From Adiantum capillus-veneris (lineage: Eukaryota > Streptophyta > Polypodiopsida > Polypodiales > Pteridaceae): 64,000 nucleotides of DNA. The stretch is taken from positions 84,371,721-84,435,720 of the forward strand of contig CM043956.1 of the NCBI GenBank assembly GCA_014529385.2. Reading direction: 5' to 3'. The position numbers and the translations under genes were made by a program. The notes under the pieces were generated by a model that was given only the letters and a program-made list of their open reading frames with translations, did not search any database and was not told the origin of the DNA. Positions 36,301 through 51,000 of the stretch are shown here, piece after piece; the first letter of the stretch is position 1; each line of letters opens with the position of its first letter.

Positions 36301-39300
36301 TGTATTAAGGTGTGGGAACATCTTTGCTAAGTCCCCGCTACCCAAAAACATTGAAATTGCCGAAAAACAGGTCCCAAAGCAGGTGTTTTCAGCAAATTTC
36401 AGATTTACGCAGGTCTTTGCAAGTGTTTTTATGATGCGGCTACATTAGGGAAAGTGCAAAGTGATACAATTTACGCACATTTGACAAGTTTTGGCTATGT
36501 ATGACCACTTGTGGCTCAATTTCGTGCAATTTGATGCTACAAATTGGGGCTTTTGCTCATACATGCTTCTACAGGCTATGTATTAGCCTTATGTATGTTC
36601 TGTGAGGTTAAAAACAACTAAAATTGTTGTTTTTGAGCACAAAATCGCTCGCTGAAATTTCCTGCGCATAAATTTCAGAAATTGTTTTGCCCAAATCCAC
36701 CTATTTTGCCCCGAATTGCTCCTGTGACCATTTGGAGCTGTAGTGCATACCTCTGTGAGGCTATACTCTGGTTTTTGTGCATTTTGCCCAAAAATTCAGC
36801 GTATTAGCCCTCTTATTCGTGCAACTATGGCCTCATCTTCTTCGGATGTGAAGAATCTCTTTGAGATTAGGAGGTTCGATGGAACAGGTTTCGATCTTTG
36901 GAAAGACAGGATCCATGGAATCCTATTTCTTAAGGATTGTGAAGGGGCACTTGAACAGGTAAAGCCACAGAATATGACGGATGAAGCATGGGTTAGTTTG
37001 AATAGGAAGGCAGTTACATACATTAAAATGACGGTACTTCGGGGAGGATTTGCAACCGCCAATGCATGCAAAGCTGAAATGCAAAAACGCTGGCTGACCT
37101 GTGCTGAATTTGCAAAGTGCTAGTGGCCTCGGGCAGAAACCAAAAATGCTAGGTTGATGGTTGATGCGGTGAGGTTCTGAAACCGGGAAGGGTGTGGTAC
37201 GGCAAGGCTCAGGGTTGATCTGAAAATACTGGTTTTATGGGCTGAAAACGCTGGTCCTCTTATGCTGAAAACGTTGGGCTGAATGTCAGAAAACGCTAGA
37301 GATCTTGAGGTGTTGCCAGTCGGGTGCTTGCCTCCTTGTGTCTCTGTATTCATCTGCCTCTATTGAGTGCCCAATGGGTTTCTTTTATAGTTCCTTTAGC
37401 CATTTGCCCTACCTACATTCCAACAAGGATAAATGAAAAGTCACGTATTAATAAATGACCTATAAGAGGTGGTTCACGTGGTAAAATGTGTGCATGATGA
37501 AATGTTGTTCTGTGCAAGAGAGGTTATGTAAGTGTGTGTAACAGACTTCGACACTCCAAGTCAAGAATCAATCGCGACAACACCAAATAACCACTTCAAA
37601 TGTCCGTGACACATCCAACCCTATGTGTCCGTGGACAAGCTACAGCATGATCAGGGTTTGGTCAGTCCAGTCAATCTAGATTTAGAAGTGATCTGACACT
37701 TTTTGTGAGTTTATTCGTAGACCGTGCATGTCCAGTCACTTAGTGTAGATGCATATCCTCTGGTTGCACACAGCATGATCATCAGTATTCCGATCAGAAT
37801 CCTTCAGATTCCATCAGGGGAATGTTCCAGTGCATTTAGCCTATTTTACCTATTTTTGGCATTTTTCACTTATTAATTTAAGTGACTTTCCAACAAAAGT
37901 AGGTAGGGCAATTTGGGTAAGAAAATATATAAGCAAACCAAAGCTAGCACTATTTGGCAGAAGAGGCAGCAGGAGCTCCACGCTCAATAGGCAACTTCTC
38001 AGCAGAACCCATCAGAAGGCCTAGCGTTTTGCAGATTGCAGGACCTAGCGTTTTTCCCATCAAGATCAGCCAACGACTTGCTTTGCAGATTCCGGCGACA
38101 GTAAGACCACAAGCCTAGCATGTTGATCCCAGATCTTCACCGCCAGAAGCTTCACCACCAAGCGTTTTTGGAAAGACCAGCAAGCTGGCGTTTTTGGAGA
38201 TCCCATCAGCTAGCGTTTTTGGATAGCCAACGTTTGCAGATTTCAGCCTTTGCAGTTTTCAAGCCTGGCAGATAAAGACCAACAAGATTCAGCCTAAAGT
38301 GTAGCAGAGTCATCGCGATTCGAACCTCAGTTTTCAGCATCAGATCGTAGCACTACAGCAGCGTTTTCAGTCATATAACACAACAGTCATCAGCGTTTTT
38401 ATCAGGCTATTGCAGCGTTTTTCAGCAGCCCAAAACAGCCCCGAAAAATCAGCAAATCACCAGCAGCAGAATTCAGTAGTTAGCATTTTTGGACAACAGT
38501 TAGAACCATCTCATTTTCAGCCTTTGTCGTCATCGCCATCCTAGTTATCATCGTCGACATAGCTTAGACTTGCATCAGTCACATGCATTCCCATTGTACC
38601 AGATTGTGCAATCATAAGTGGACCACTCTCACCGACGAGAGTGGGGCCTTCGGAGGAGGGTTTTACAACATCTCTGGTGTCGTATCTCTCTTCTTTCTCT
38701 ATCTCTCAGTCTCATACACTTACACGCACAATGTCCATTCACTTTGTTTGTGATCATAGCATTCTCTCATTAATAACGGAAGGCTCTCCCTTCCATAAGA
38801 ACAAAAGGAACCTTGAGCACAGTTCGGGGCACTCATCTTGAGCAAAGCGCAAACAATCATTCCTGCACTTAACATCAAAACAATTCACAGATCACAATAG
38901 ATTTGCACTGGCTCGGCGGAGTTCCGTGCCTAGAGATATTGTCCCCAAAGACTGGCGCCTCTTTCGGTATTTCTTTATGTATTAAATCAATGTCAAAGTA
39001 CAAAGAGCGGTTAGGGTTTCACTCTCAGACTCTGCGTCTAGATGCTCTGCAGAGTGAGCCCTAATCCGCGTATTTAAAGATTACAAGGGACGCCCAAAAG
39101 CAGAGCCCCAAAAGCTTCCAGTTCAAAAGCACAATCCTCTCACAAGCTCTCTCTTTGTGGCTTTAATAAAAATAAAGCAAGTATCCTTCTCTCTCTCTCA
39201 CATCAAATCTGCGTGGAGAAAAGCAAGAAATTTGCGTCGCTCAGAGGGTTGTTTTTCAGTTCCGTAATTTTCGGAAATCTATATGGCTTGCCACGTGGCA

Positions 39301-42300
39301 TTTCAGCCTCCAAATTTAGGGTTTCTAGCCGCATTAGGGTTTCGGTCAGCAGTTAGGGTTAGGGTATCCAGAAATTAGGGTTTTTGACAAAAATTAGGGT
39401 TTGTAGGAATTAGGGTTTTTGGTAGGGATTAGGGTTTTTGGTAGGGATTAGGGTTTCTGCTCTGGGTAGCCACGTCATCACTTTGTGACATACCCCCCTC
39501 TTGAAAGCATTGTAATCGATCGCGATTACGCGTGCAAAACCAACAGAAGCCATAAACCGTCTTAGCAGACACCGACTGTTAGTACGTACTAGGAACACAC
39601 ATCTAGCACATGTACCAAATCGACAGTCACATGACACAACATCACAAGACATCACATGACATTCAACATTCATTCGGATCTTAGACCATGATTTATGTGC
39701 AATGTAGCTAGCAATCACATCTAGGTCCAATTGGGACCTCATCGATGTCCGATCTATTGCAACCATGTCTATTCGAGATCAATCAGACCAAAATGCTACA
39801 GTCATTTCGTCTATCAGTTCCTGCACTCAAAGAAGTCAAGAACAAATCAGTATCATAATCAGGAATTCCATTTCATTAAAGTCATACAGCAGAATACTGT
39901 CAGCTTTGAGTATCCCTGAAGCTCAAAGAGACATCAGTAACTTTAGTATCAAAATCAAGGTATCTGTTGACAAAGGAGCGGAGTGACTCCCATCTTGTGC
40001 ATCCCACTGCACCAGATCTCTGGCCAAGTTGAATTCTGGGTTCCGTTTAGAGTAGACTATGCTAAACCAAAAGCATCGAGGTAAAGTTTCACAATCTGAG
40101 GAGTATCTGCTAGGTCCTCCTCCTCCATCCACTTCGCATCCAATGCAGGATAGTTCTTGAACTTAACCAAGAACCGCCTTCGGAATTTACCTTTATTCTT
40201 CGTATCCTTATGTGCCAAAATCTGTTCAGGAACAAGGATCTCCTCGTTTTCTTCCACTTTTGGTTGCTCATCAGGCTCCCCATCGTCAGGCACATCACCC
40301 TTAAAATGTTTCAAGAGACTCACATGGAATGCATTGTGAATCCTTCAAGTATCTGGTAGTTTCAATCGGAAGGAGACATCATTTATCTTTTCAGTTATCT
40401 GGAAAGGTCCGTAGTACCGCATACTAAGCTTTGGAAAAAGCCTCTCCTTTCCCTTTTTCTTTCTTAGGCGTGCCTTCTCAAAACGTAAGAGCAACCAATC
40501 ATCTTCCTTCAATTTCAAGTCGTGACGATGGCGATCCGCTGTCTTTTTCTGTCGTTCTTGAGACTTCTGCAAAGTCTCGCGAACCTTGGCAAAAGCCGTA
40601 TCTAAGTCTCGCGCATATTCATCCGCTTCAAAAATCTTATCTTTCGTGCTCAGGAAGGGTGGAACCTTCGCAACACCTTCAACAATCTTAAATGGCGCCT
40701 TCCCCGTCGAAGAGTGTATCGTGTTATTGTAGGCAAATTGCACCAAAGGTAAGTACTTTTCCCATTGAGTCTTCTGATCCGAGGTACAAGACTTCAGTCA
40801 ATCTAAAACCACTGAATTGGCAATCTCAGATTGCCCGTCAGTCTGCAAGTGGAACGATGACGAGAACTACAACCGCGTGCCAATGTTCACCCAAATTGCC
40901 TTCCAAAACAAACTCGTAAATCTGGGGTCTCTGTCGGAGACAATCGTCTCAGACATGCCATGTAATCGGAAAATCATGTGACCCGTAAAAGGTGGATAGT
41001 GGCATTCAGTCAAAACCTTTTTCCTCAACGGCTGTGTAACGCACAACATGGTTTTTCTCATCAAGTAGCCTTCCCGAATGGAGTATCCTGCTACTGTCTC
41101 CCCATCCCGTATCCGTGTGAAAGTATCTACAAAATCTGTATCTGTAGCATACTGGTCGACCATATCCTCGAAGCTCCTATGATGTATCGCGGAAATAGCC
41201 AGAACCAACGGCTTTTGAGACAAAGCATGTGCCACCACATTCTTCTGTCCCTGCACATGGACAATCTGGAGGTGAAACTGTGACAAGATGTTCGCCCACC
41301 GCATCTGCTTTTCCGAAAGCTGCTTCTGTGACAAGAGTAGCGCAAACTCTGATAGTCTGTAAAGACAGTAAAATCCGCTCCGAGTAGGTAATGCCGCCAC
41401 TGAGTAAGAGCATGGATAACCGCCAAAAGCTCTTTCTCATAAATCTATGCTTTCATCTCCGGCCTAGAGAACAATCGGCTCTTGTAAGCAATGACATGGC
41501 CTTCTTGCATTAAGACCGCACCCAGACTACGACCACAAGCATTATAATATACTTCAAATGACTTCTGCAAGTCTGACAAAGTCAAAATTGGTCCCGTAGT
41601 CAATTTCTCTTTCAATGTTTGAAAGGCAGTCACCTCTGTGGGTCCCCACGAGAAAGGGACTCCTTTCTGAGTCAAGATATGCAAAGGAGAAGCAACCTCT
41701 GCAAACTTTCGAATGAACCGTTTGTAGTACGAACACAGTTCCATGAAGCTTCCAACTTCATGGACATTCTTCAAATCATGCCAATCACGGATAGCGTCTA
41801 TCTTGGCCAGATCCATTCGCACTCCTGCTGTTGAGACAATGTGTTCCAAAACGTGTATCTTTGAAGCAGATGATCTCTGTGTTCTGTCTCATTCTTGGAG
41901 AAAACAATGATATCATTAAAGAAAGTGACAACAAATAGCCTGTACTCTCGAAAAATCATGTCAATCATCCAGTTAAATGTCGCAGGAGCATCGGTTAAGC
42001 CAAAAGGCATCACCAAAAACTCAAATAACCCAAAAGTAGTTCGAAAGGCTGTCTTGTAGACATCTCCCAGCGCAATTCGGATCTGATGATATCCACTCTT
42101 CAGGTCAATCCTGCTAAAGCACGAGGATCCCTGTAACCTATCGATTATATCATCGATCCTAGGAATCGGAAATCTATTCTTGATGGTGATTTTGTTGAGA
42201 GCTCTATAATCGATGCACATTCTCCAAGATCTGTCTTTCTTCAAATCCACCAACAGTGGAGAGCAATACGGTGAAGTACTAGGCTGGACAAGACCCATTT

Positions 42301-44950
42301 CCAAGAGGTCTTTCACTTGGTTCATAATCTTTTCATTCTGTACTCGGCTCACACGGGAAGGTGGCCGGTTCGGTGGCGTGCTTCCAGGTATCAGATCAAT
42401 GGTCTGATCTTCAGGCCCACTAAAAAGCAATCGGCATGAGTGTGGAGAAAAAAAAATCTTGGCGTTCTTTTGTTCAGGTCAAATCATATTCAACCTTTGT
42501 CCATCGTTCAGTTCTCTCCCAAAAGAATGAGTAAAGAAACTGAAGTTCATCAAGTACAATCTCTGAGCCCTTCATTTGTCAAAGTCGCTTTCTCAGCCCG
42601 CTAGTCAACCACGGCGTAGTTCTTGTGGTACCAAGGGATTCCGAGTAGAACGTCGCTCGCGTGCCCTGAACACCCCTGTCATTGCAAATGAAGTTTGCCA
42701 ATGCTCAGTGTAATGGCAACATCTCGTTCGGGTGCCAGCCGAACTACCTCCGCCTGTGGCGTCAGTCTGCCGGGCGTAATTCCAAATCGAGCCTCCAATT
42801 CCAAGTGAGAAGAAGTTGGCCTTGGCTCCTTCAAAAGAGCTTCCTGATCCTTCACTTTGCCCCAAAAAGCGGCAAAGTTTGTACTTTCGTTCATTTGATT
42901 CGATGCAGGTCCCACGCCATGTGGTACCAGTTTTGCTTTTCTATTTGCCTTTTCTGCCACGTTCCTTAGCTGCTCTCAAATTCTCAGGACTGTCGTCGTC
43001 CTTATCATTCTGTTCTTTCGGTGCCTTTTTAGGGCACTTCACGGAGATATGTCCATGTTCCCCGCATCCAAAGCACTTCCCCTCTCTGATGAAGCGAGCT
43101 CTCTCCTCAGGAGTAAGCTTGGGTCGTGCATCCTTTTTCTCTGGGTTGCTCTTTTTCTTTCTACTTTCATTCCCAGAAGTCTGTTCGGCTCGTTGTGTCA
43201 TGGCCTCATCTGTGGGGTAGGTCAGACTGCTAGAGTGAATGGCAAAGCCCCGCTTCGCATGACTCATCAACTCTTGAATAGAAGCTGACTTCTGCTCCAA
43301 GCAGTGATCTCGGATCTTTTTAGGTAGACCCAAGGTGAACCGCTCAATTTGTTCTCTGGACGAGATCTTCTTGAATGAAGAGGCGGGTAGAAAAGAGCTC
43401 GAGAATCTCTCACAGTAAGCATTGATTGTATCTTTCTTGGTCATCCGAAGATGGTTCCAAGCATCTCGTATATCTCGTTCATTCTTTTGCGTCAACCAAG
43501 AAGAAATAAAAAGCTTCTTAAATTTCAGCCATTTAACTGGTGCAGTCTTGTTTAAAAGAAGCGTGGACCACCAAGTGCGAGCATTCCCTTAAAATAAGAG
43601 GCAACTCTTCGAATCTTGGAGTGGTCTGAGTAGCGTCCTCCCGCGAAAGTGATTTCAAACTGCTGTATAAAAGACAAAGCCTTCGAAGCATCTGAGTATC
43701 TTGAAAAAGTATCAAATTTGATCGAGTGTCCACCTTCCTTAAACTCTCGGACTTTCTTGCTTTTATCTTCCAGAAAGTCATACTGGTTGGCTTTATAAAA
43801 ATTCTTCTTGTTCGCATAAAAGTTTCCGCCATCGGAGTCTGAACTTTCTGTAGACGAGTCCTCAGTAGAACTGTCAGTCTCTCGGCGAGATTTAGCCTTC
43901 TTTGCCTTTTTCTTGCCCTTTCCGAAGCGTTGTTTCTTGCTTCGCTTTTTACCTTTTCTGTCTTCTTCGCTCGAATCTGAAGAGCTAGAAGAACTGTCAG
44001 AAGAAGAAGAAGAAGAAGTAGAATTGGGTACTCCTTCAAAGTGAACACGCTTCTTCTGTTTCTTTGCTTTGTCAAATGTCGACTGATGACCCAAATATCC
44101 CGGGAAGTCAGTGCTTTTCTTCTGCTTTTTTCCGTGCTTTTTGGCTTTCCTTTGCGCGTCAAAAAGCTGAGCAGTCCGTGCATCAACCACCTCTTCTAGT
44201 TCCTTCTCGAATATTTCTTGTGAGCAGAAGGTTTCTTGAGAGCGGGTTTCGGGGGTGGTGTAGTGGTTTTCTGCCACTGCTCATGCACTTCTTGAAAAGA
44301 AGTGTCGCTCATATATTTTGCAAATTTTGGGTCCTTCGCAAAATTGAGCATCATCTTTGTTGCATCGCTGATCAATTGACGACGCTCCATCTCTTGTTGC
44401 TCCGCCTCAGTAGGCTGAGGCGGGCCATACTCTCTGCCGGAATCTTCGCTGTGATCCCTGCCCGCATCTCCAGATGCAGAGGGAGTTGATTGATCCTTGC
44501 GTGAAGCCATAGGTGCCGCAGGAAAAAAATTGGGGATCAGATTTCCCGTAGAAGAGAAATCGGCCATGCTCTGATACCACTGTAACAGACTTGGACACTC
44601 CAAGTCAAGAATCAATTGCGACAACACCAAATAACCACTTCAAACAATTCACAGATCACAATAGATTTGCACTGGCCCGGCGGAGTTCCGTGCCTAGAGA
44701 TATTGGCCCCAAAGACTGGCGTCCCTTTCGGTATTTCTTTATGTATCAAATCAATGTCAAAGTACAAAGAGCGGTTAGGGTTGCACTCTCAGACTCTGCG
44801 TCCAGATGCTCTGTAGACTGAGCCCTAATCCGCGTATTTAAAGATTACAAGGGATGCCCAAAAGCAGAGTCCCAAAAGCTTCCAGTTCAAAAGCACAATC
44901 CTCTCACAAGCTCTCTCTCTTTGTGGCTTTAATAAAAATAAAGCAAATAT

Positions 44951-44986
<36 letters not shown>

Positions 44987-44991
44987 AATAT

Positions 44992-45088
<97 letters not shown>

Positions 45089-48000
45089 CAAATCTGTGTG
45101 GAGAAAAGCAAGAAATTTGCGTCGCCTAGAGGGCTGTTTTTCAGTTCCGTAATTTCCGGAAATCCGTACGGCTTGCCACGTGGCATTTCAGCCTCCAAAT
45201 ATAAAGTTTCCAGCCGCATTGGGGTTTCAGCCAGCAGTTAGGGCTAGGGTTTCCAAACATTAGGGTTTGCAGGAATTAGGGTTTCTGGCAGAGATTAGGG
45301 TTTCTGCTCTCAGTAGCCACGTCATCACTTTGTGACAGTGTGACCGGCCTCGACATGCACGTCCTGCTAGAGGCTCACAAAGATGCTAGGCTCAGTCTTA
45401 AGCTACTGGATCATGGTAGATTGTGGCAAAACATGTCTACATAGCACAAGTGAAGTGCGCACGTGACATCCCCTTGGTTATAGGTGAGGCACAACTGCCG
45501 AACTTCAATCTGTATTGCTGATGCTATTTGCTTTTGATGCATGTGGATGCATGACCAGGAGCAATAAGGCATTTTACATATAATGCAATCAATGCATGAG
45601 CTTGTACATCTCTAACATCCCATTGAGATTGCTCAACTGTAGGAAAACAACTCTAGCAATAATAGGTCTGCGAGAACCTGCAACATCCTCAACAGAGTGT
45701 GTATCCATGGAAGGTGGGCGTACATCAATTCCCTGCAACACATTTCAAACGCCCTTTGAACAAGCGTCATCATGTAAGTCCACATTGGGTAATCATCCCC
45801 ATCCAATGTATCCTCAACAACAAACATTTTGAAAGCATATGTGTTGTCGTCATCCATGGCGAGTGACTACACTTGATGTAAAAACTGCCCCCAAAAAACG
45901 AAGCAGGACTAACACCTGCTATTTAGAAGAATCTGAAGGGGAATGAAAGAAATTTCATCTGCAAAAAATTGCATTGATAAAAATTCTGCACGAAAGGTCG
46001 AAATGCCTTGCGCAGTACTGCATGTAGTGGAAATGGAGGCCAGAATCAGTCCGAATGAAAAATCTGAACACACCAAGCTCTGCGAGCTGGCCTGAAGTAC
46101 TAGTCGGTCTGTTGAGGTTGGCCAAAGCTCGCAGAAATGCGAGAATGTGAGTGAAGGGGTGTTGGCGATAGACCCCGAAGGACGCGACTTGCTGTCATAC
46201 TAATTGTTGGAATTAGGATCGCAGGAGCGTACACAGAGAAGATGAAGAAGCTTAAGGCACACAACAATATATTGCTTAGTGTGCAAATAGAAAGATAAGA
46301 TAGCCCTAGAGAGATGGGCATATATACAGTGCAAGGGAAAAAAACCTCCTAGTGAAGGAAAAAGTGCCCCATGGGTCCTAAGTGTCTTCACACACATCAC
46401 TACCACATATATGGTATGATGAGCGCGCGGCGGTGTGTGCAAGTGAAAGAGCACGCGAGGAAGTGCAGTGTGTGTGCAGAGAGGGGAGGCGAAGGCCAGC
46501 AGGAGAGGAAGCGCTAGCAGAAGAGAGAGGGCTCACGTTTTTGGGGAAAACTCAATAAGTGAGTTTTGGGTTTTCCCACTTTTATTATAAGTGACCTTAA
46601 AAAAATGTGAACAAAGTATAAAAATGTACAAAAAGGGGTTATTTAGGCCTTTAACCCAACAACCTCCCACTTAAAGGCATAAATGGCGCCTTTAAGGTAC
46701 GTGACTCCTGCCATCTCTATGCATAGATGATGATGTGCTTTGGGTAAGCACTTAGTGAGAGCATTGGCTGGATTTTGTGATGTATGGACCTTAACCGATG
46801 TAATAGGGCCATCCTCAAGCACTTCTCGTATGAAGTTATACCGCACATCAATATGCTTTGTGCGTGCATGAAACATGGCGTTCTTTGCCAGACATATAGC
46901 ACTCTAGCTATCACAACCAAGCATAGGTGCCTTGGCAGGCAAGCCAAACTCACTGCATAGGCGTGCTAACCAAATAGCTTCTTTGCAAGCCTCAGTGGCT
47001 GAAATATATTCAGCCTCTGTAGTAGACAATGCAACAATCTTTTGCAATCTAGAACACCATGAAACAACACCTCCCGCAAGAGTAAATACATAGCCACTTT
47101 TGGATTTCCGTGTATCCACATCACCAGCCATGTCAGAGTCACAAAATCCCTTCAACTCCATTGGTCCTTTACCATAGCAGAGGCATTTGTTTTTAGTCCC
47201 TTTCAAGTACCTCATAATGGACTTCACTGCATCCCAATGCAACCTGCTTGGATTAGCCATAAACCGGCTCACAACTCCCACTGCATGGGCTATGTCAGGC
47301 CTAGTAGCAACCCTAGCATACATAAGTGAACCACAAGCTGAAGCATAAGGCACACTTTGCATGTCATTGGCTTCTTCCTTTGACTTGGGACAATCATCCT
47401 TGGAGATTTTAACATATGGCTGTAATGGCACACCAAGAGGCTTTGCTTCAGCCAAGTTAAATCTGTCCAGCACCTTTTCAATGTACTTTTCTTGCGACAA
47501 ATACAATAGGCGCTTGTCTCTTTGTCGTGTAACACGTACTCCAAGTATATGTTCAGCTGTCCCAAGGTCTTTCATTGAAAACGCAGATTTCAACTGCCCT
47601 TTAAGAGCATCTACAGTGCTTCTTTTCTTTGCAGCTATCAACATATCGTCTACATAGAGCATAAGAATGATTGGGCTGCCATCCTCATCACGTTTGGTAT
47701 ACAAACAATGGTCTGCATAGCTTCTTTTGTAACCATGTTTAAGCATGAAGCGATCAAACTTCTTGTACCACTGTCTACATGATTGTTTCAGCCCATACAA
47801 GCTTCTATTGAGCATACATACCAAATGTTTCTTGCCAGGGATGACAAAACCCTCGGGTTGCTTCATGTAAAGCTCTTCTTCCATATCACCATGCAAGAAA
47901 GCGGTATGTACATCCATTTGGTCCATTTCCAAATCAAGAGTAGCCACTATGGCAAACAATACACGCAAAGTGGTCATCTTCACAACAGGAGAGAACACCT

Positions 48001-51000
48001 CCTGAAAGTCTATGCCCTTGGTTTGAAAATATCCCTTTGCCACAAGCCTTGCCTTATACTTGGATTTTGCATCAACAGTTTTGATTTTAAACACCCATTT
48101 GTTAGGAATAGCCTTCCTTCCTTTGGACAATTCAACCAAATCCCAAGTATGATTAGCATGCAAAGCTTTAATCTCTTCCTGCATAGCAAGCTCCCACTTG
48201 TCGCTGTGCTCACATGTCTTTGCCTCTTTATACGTAAGAGGCTCTCCCTCATCTGTCAACATAATGTAATGCAAAGAGGGGTCATATCGACTCACAGGCC
48301 GTCTTTGACGAGTAGACCGCCTCACCCAATGATCCACATTATCCGGCAATGGGTTTACATCAGGTGGCACGACAAAATCATAAAAAATGGGCTGTTGTAC
48401 ATCATTTTTAGCACCATTTTCAGCATTGTTTCTTGTCTGCAAATGCCCTTCAAGAGCCTCAATTTGCTGTCCAACATCATCTGGCTCAAACACCACTGGA
48501 TCATCTACATTTTCAGCCATTTGTGGTGAAACCGGCCTGTTAATCCAAAAAGGGCGGTAGACCTTAGACTTAAACCTCATTTGCTTTCACCCATTTAATT
48601 TGTCGCCCACTTTACTTGTATTTTCAAGACACAACAAAGGGAAAAGGGATACAGGCTGCTAGATTGCACTTGTATGAGAAGACTGACACCAGATTGGCCC
48701 CTAACTTAGGCGCCCCTTTCGGTATTTCTTTATTGTTTAAAAGAGGGAATAAACGCTGTGGTTCCCTACAAGCTTCCCTGCACAAGCTTGGCTGAATTTC
48801 AACTGTTCCGGCCCGATTTCGGCAGCATAACTGTACTAGGACCCTTCACAGTCAGTATTCCCACGCATTGAATGACTTTCCCGACGCATACAGACACTTT
48901 GCAAAACTTGGCGAGAATTCTCTGTTTTCAGCCCCGAAAATGCGCCAGATCACTTGTACAGCGGTCCTCTCGCGTCCCCGAACCTCCTGGGGATATTAGG
49001 GTCCGTTTAGGGCCAAAAGCCTAAACCTGCAAAAATACACAGCAGGCTGTAATTTACTGTTTCGGGCTCCGTTTCGCGTGCTGGTCGCATCCGTAGCAAG
49101 TCCTCGAGCTCCCGCACGTGTAGGGCTACTTGCCCTTTGAATGGGACGAGATTTCGGACGTGAAACCTCTCCGAATCACCTGTACCTGCGGGGGATTAGC
49201 CGCTAGCTAATCCAGTACTTGTGCAAGAGGCTCTTGCCTCGGCAATCGCGCATGAACCCACACAACTGTACATTGGTCAATTGAAAAGCCCACTAGAGGG
49301 GCATAACATACTGCCATAGAGGAGAGAGAGGGCAGTGCGTAGCGTGCAGAGCATCACTCCTGGCACTGCACTGTACATAAGAGGGAAAGGAAGCACTCCA
49401 TAGCTCTTAACCTGTGACAAAAACTGCAAATCAGCCTCCTCTCTCATTTTAGGCGCCCCCTTCTTTGGCCAGGAGTAGCAGAAATGCTCACAGAGTGACA
49501 CTTCGCCCAGTTTCCGATTTTGGCAGCAGAGCAATAAAATGTTCCTCTTGTCATTTCGGAGGTAATGACGCGAACACATTTTCAGGTCCCAAAATAGCAG
49601 TTCCCTAAATTTTAGGAGATGCTGCCATTGTATCTTTCTAGGTCATCTGACCCTCTTTGTACATTGCAGCCACACCAAGAACTGAAATGTAGCTCCTGTA
49701 GCAAAGGATTCCACTTTGGCTAGTCAATGACCCCCCTTTGGCTAACCATAGTCCTTGTCTAACCTTAGTACTCTCTTGCCCTCAGGCTTGGACTCCCTCT
49801 GAACAGTTCCACAGTAGCTATACAATGCAGGGCAGTTAGATTTCCCGAGGGGTGCTTCCAAAAAGTGAAAATGAATAAATAATAAGAAAGAAATCAACAA
49901 AAAGGATAGATAGTAGTCACACGCTGGTGACATACCCCTCTCTTGAAATCTCAAACCTCCTCGTTTGCATCTATGTCGTACATGCTCACAGTCAACACTG
50001 ATGTATTCAACACGTGTCGACGCATGTACGACACATACATGCTCATTGTCAACCCTGGTGTATTCAACACCTTGTCGATACATGTATTGCCTGCGTGTGA
50101 ACCCTGTCCCAATGACATAGTGGTAGCTTCGCACTCTGCCATTGCTTTGAGTCACTAACTTTCCAATGACAAAATGGTATCTACACATTTTGCCACTGTA
50201 CACGTTGGACCCAGTAACACTTTCGAGCATACCCAAACCGACAGTTTAAGAATGCAGTTACACATGTACCCTTTAATAGAAGCAATTACTGTATCCTTGA
50301 CAAACTGACAAGAAATACTCACTTCTATAGCACGAACCAAAGTTTTGGACATTCCATAAGAGCAATTGCCAAACTGACAATCTGTACAGCTCTAAGATTC
50401 ATGTAATAGGTATTTTATTTGAGCTCACTTTAAATACCATGTACATCATTTCTTTCAGAAGCCATTGTCACACTGACAATCCATGTAGCTTTGAAACTCA
50501 AGGGGTCAAGGTAGGTTGCAAATCGAAGGCTTCAAGGTAAAGTGATAACACAATTGGTGACTCTGCAAGTTCACCTTCTTCCATCCACTTAGAATCCATT
50601 GGTGGATAGTTCCTGAACTTCACCAAGTAACGCCTAGCAACCTTGCCTTTCACTTTCCTTTCTTTGTGTGCCAAAATCTGTTCAGGGACCAAGATCTCGT
50701 CAAGTTCCTCGACTTCCGGCTGATCTTCAGCTGGCATATCTTCTGGCACATCACCCACATAGGGTCTGAGAAGATTCACATGAAATGCATTGTGAATCTT
50801 CCAACTGTCAGGCAATTTCAGCCTATATGCAACATCACTGATTATGTCGCATACTTGAAAAGGCCCATAGTAACGCATGCTGAGCTTTGGAAACAGTCTT
50901 TCCTTGCCCTTCATCTTCTTTAACCTTGCCTTTTCAAAGCGTAGAAGCACCCAATCACCAAGTGAAAATACCACTTCACGACGGTGACGATTAGCTGCTT

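Larger units (their letters stand above)
37533..45342 (-). mobile_element. Chromovirus B2 with TSD GTGTG
   Basis: The element is 37538-45337, flanked by GTGTG at 37533-37537 and 45338-45342. On the - strand the 5' LTR is 45337-44581 (757 bp, lengthened by CT runs) and the 3' LTR is 39490-38879 plus 37600-37538, split by a solo A LTR. Order: primer site (44568-44579), gag, knuckle, protease, RT, RNase H, integrase, chromodomain, non-coding region, polypurine tract (39491-39502 in reverse). Less broken than B1 but inactive. Confidence 0.9.
35435..45468 (-). mobile_element. A'-type LTR (reverse) interrupted by Copia C' and by B2
   Basis: Pieces at 45468-45343, 37537-37036 and 35776-35435, read on the - strand, join into one LTR. 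It runs from TGTCACGTGCGCACTTCAC through the GGTAGGGCAAATGGC block, AACGCT-type motifs and GTC triplets to CTACACCTGACA. The order agrees with the LTR at 6402-4831. To the right of 45468 lies tccccttgg, a polypurine tract when read in reverse, so this is a 3' LTR whose internal region lies beyond 45468. Confidence 0.65.

Noticed and set aside
39315-39465. TTAGGGTTT motifs as an interstitial telomere
   Set aside because: They are scattered with other bases between, lie within an LTR, and recur in the other copies of that LTR.
47783-48529. 248-codon + strand frame
   Set aside because: Exactly antisense to the Copia reverse transcriptase frame, without recognisable domain.
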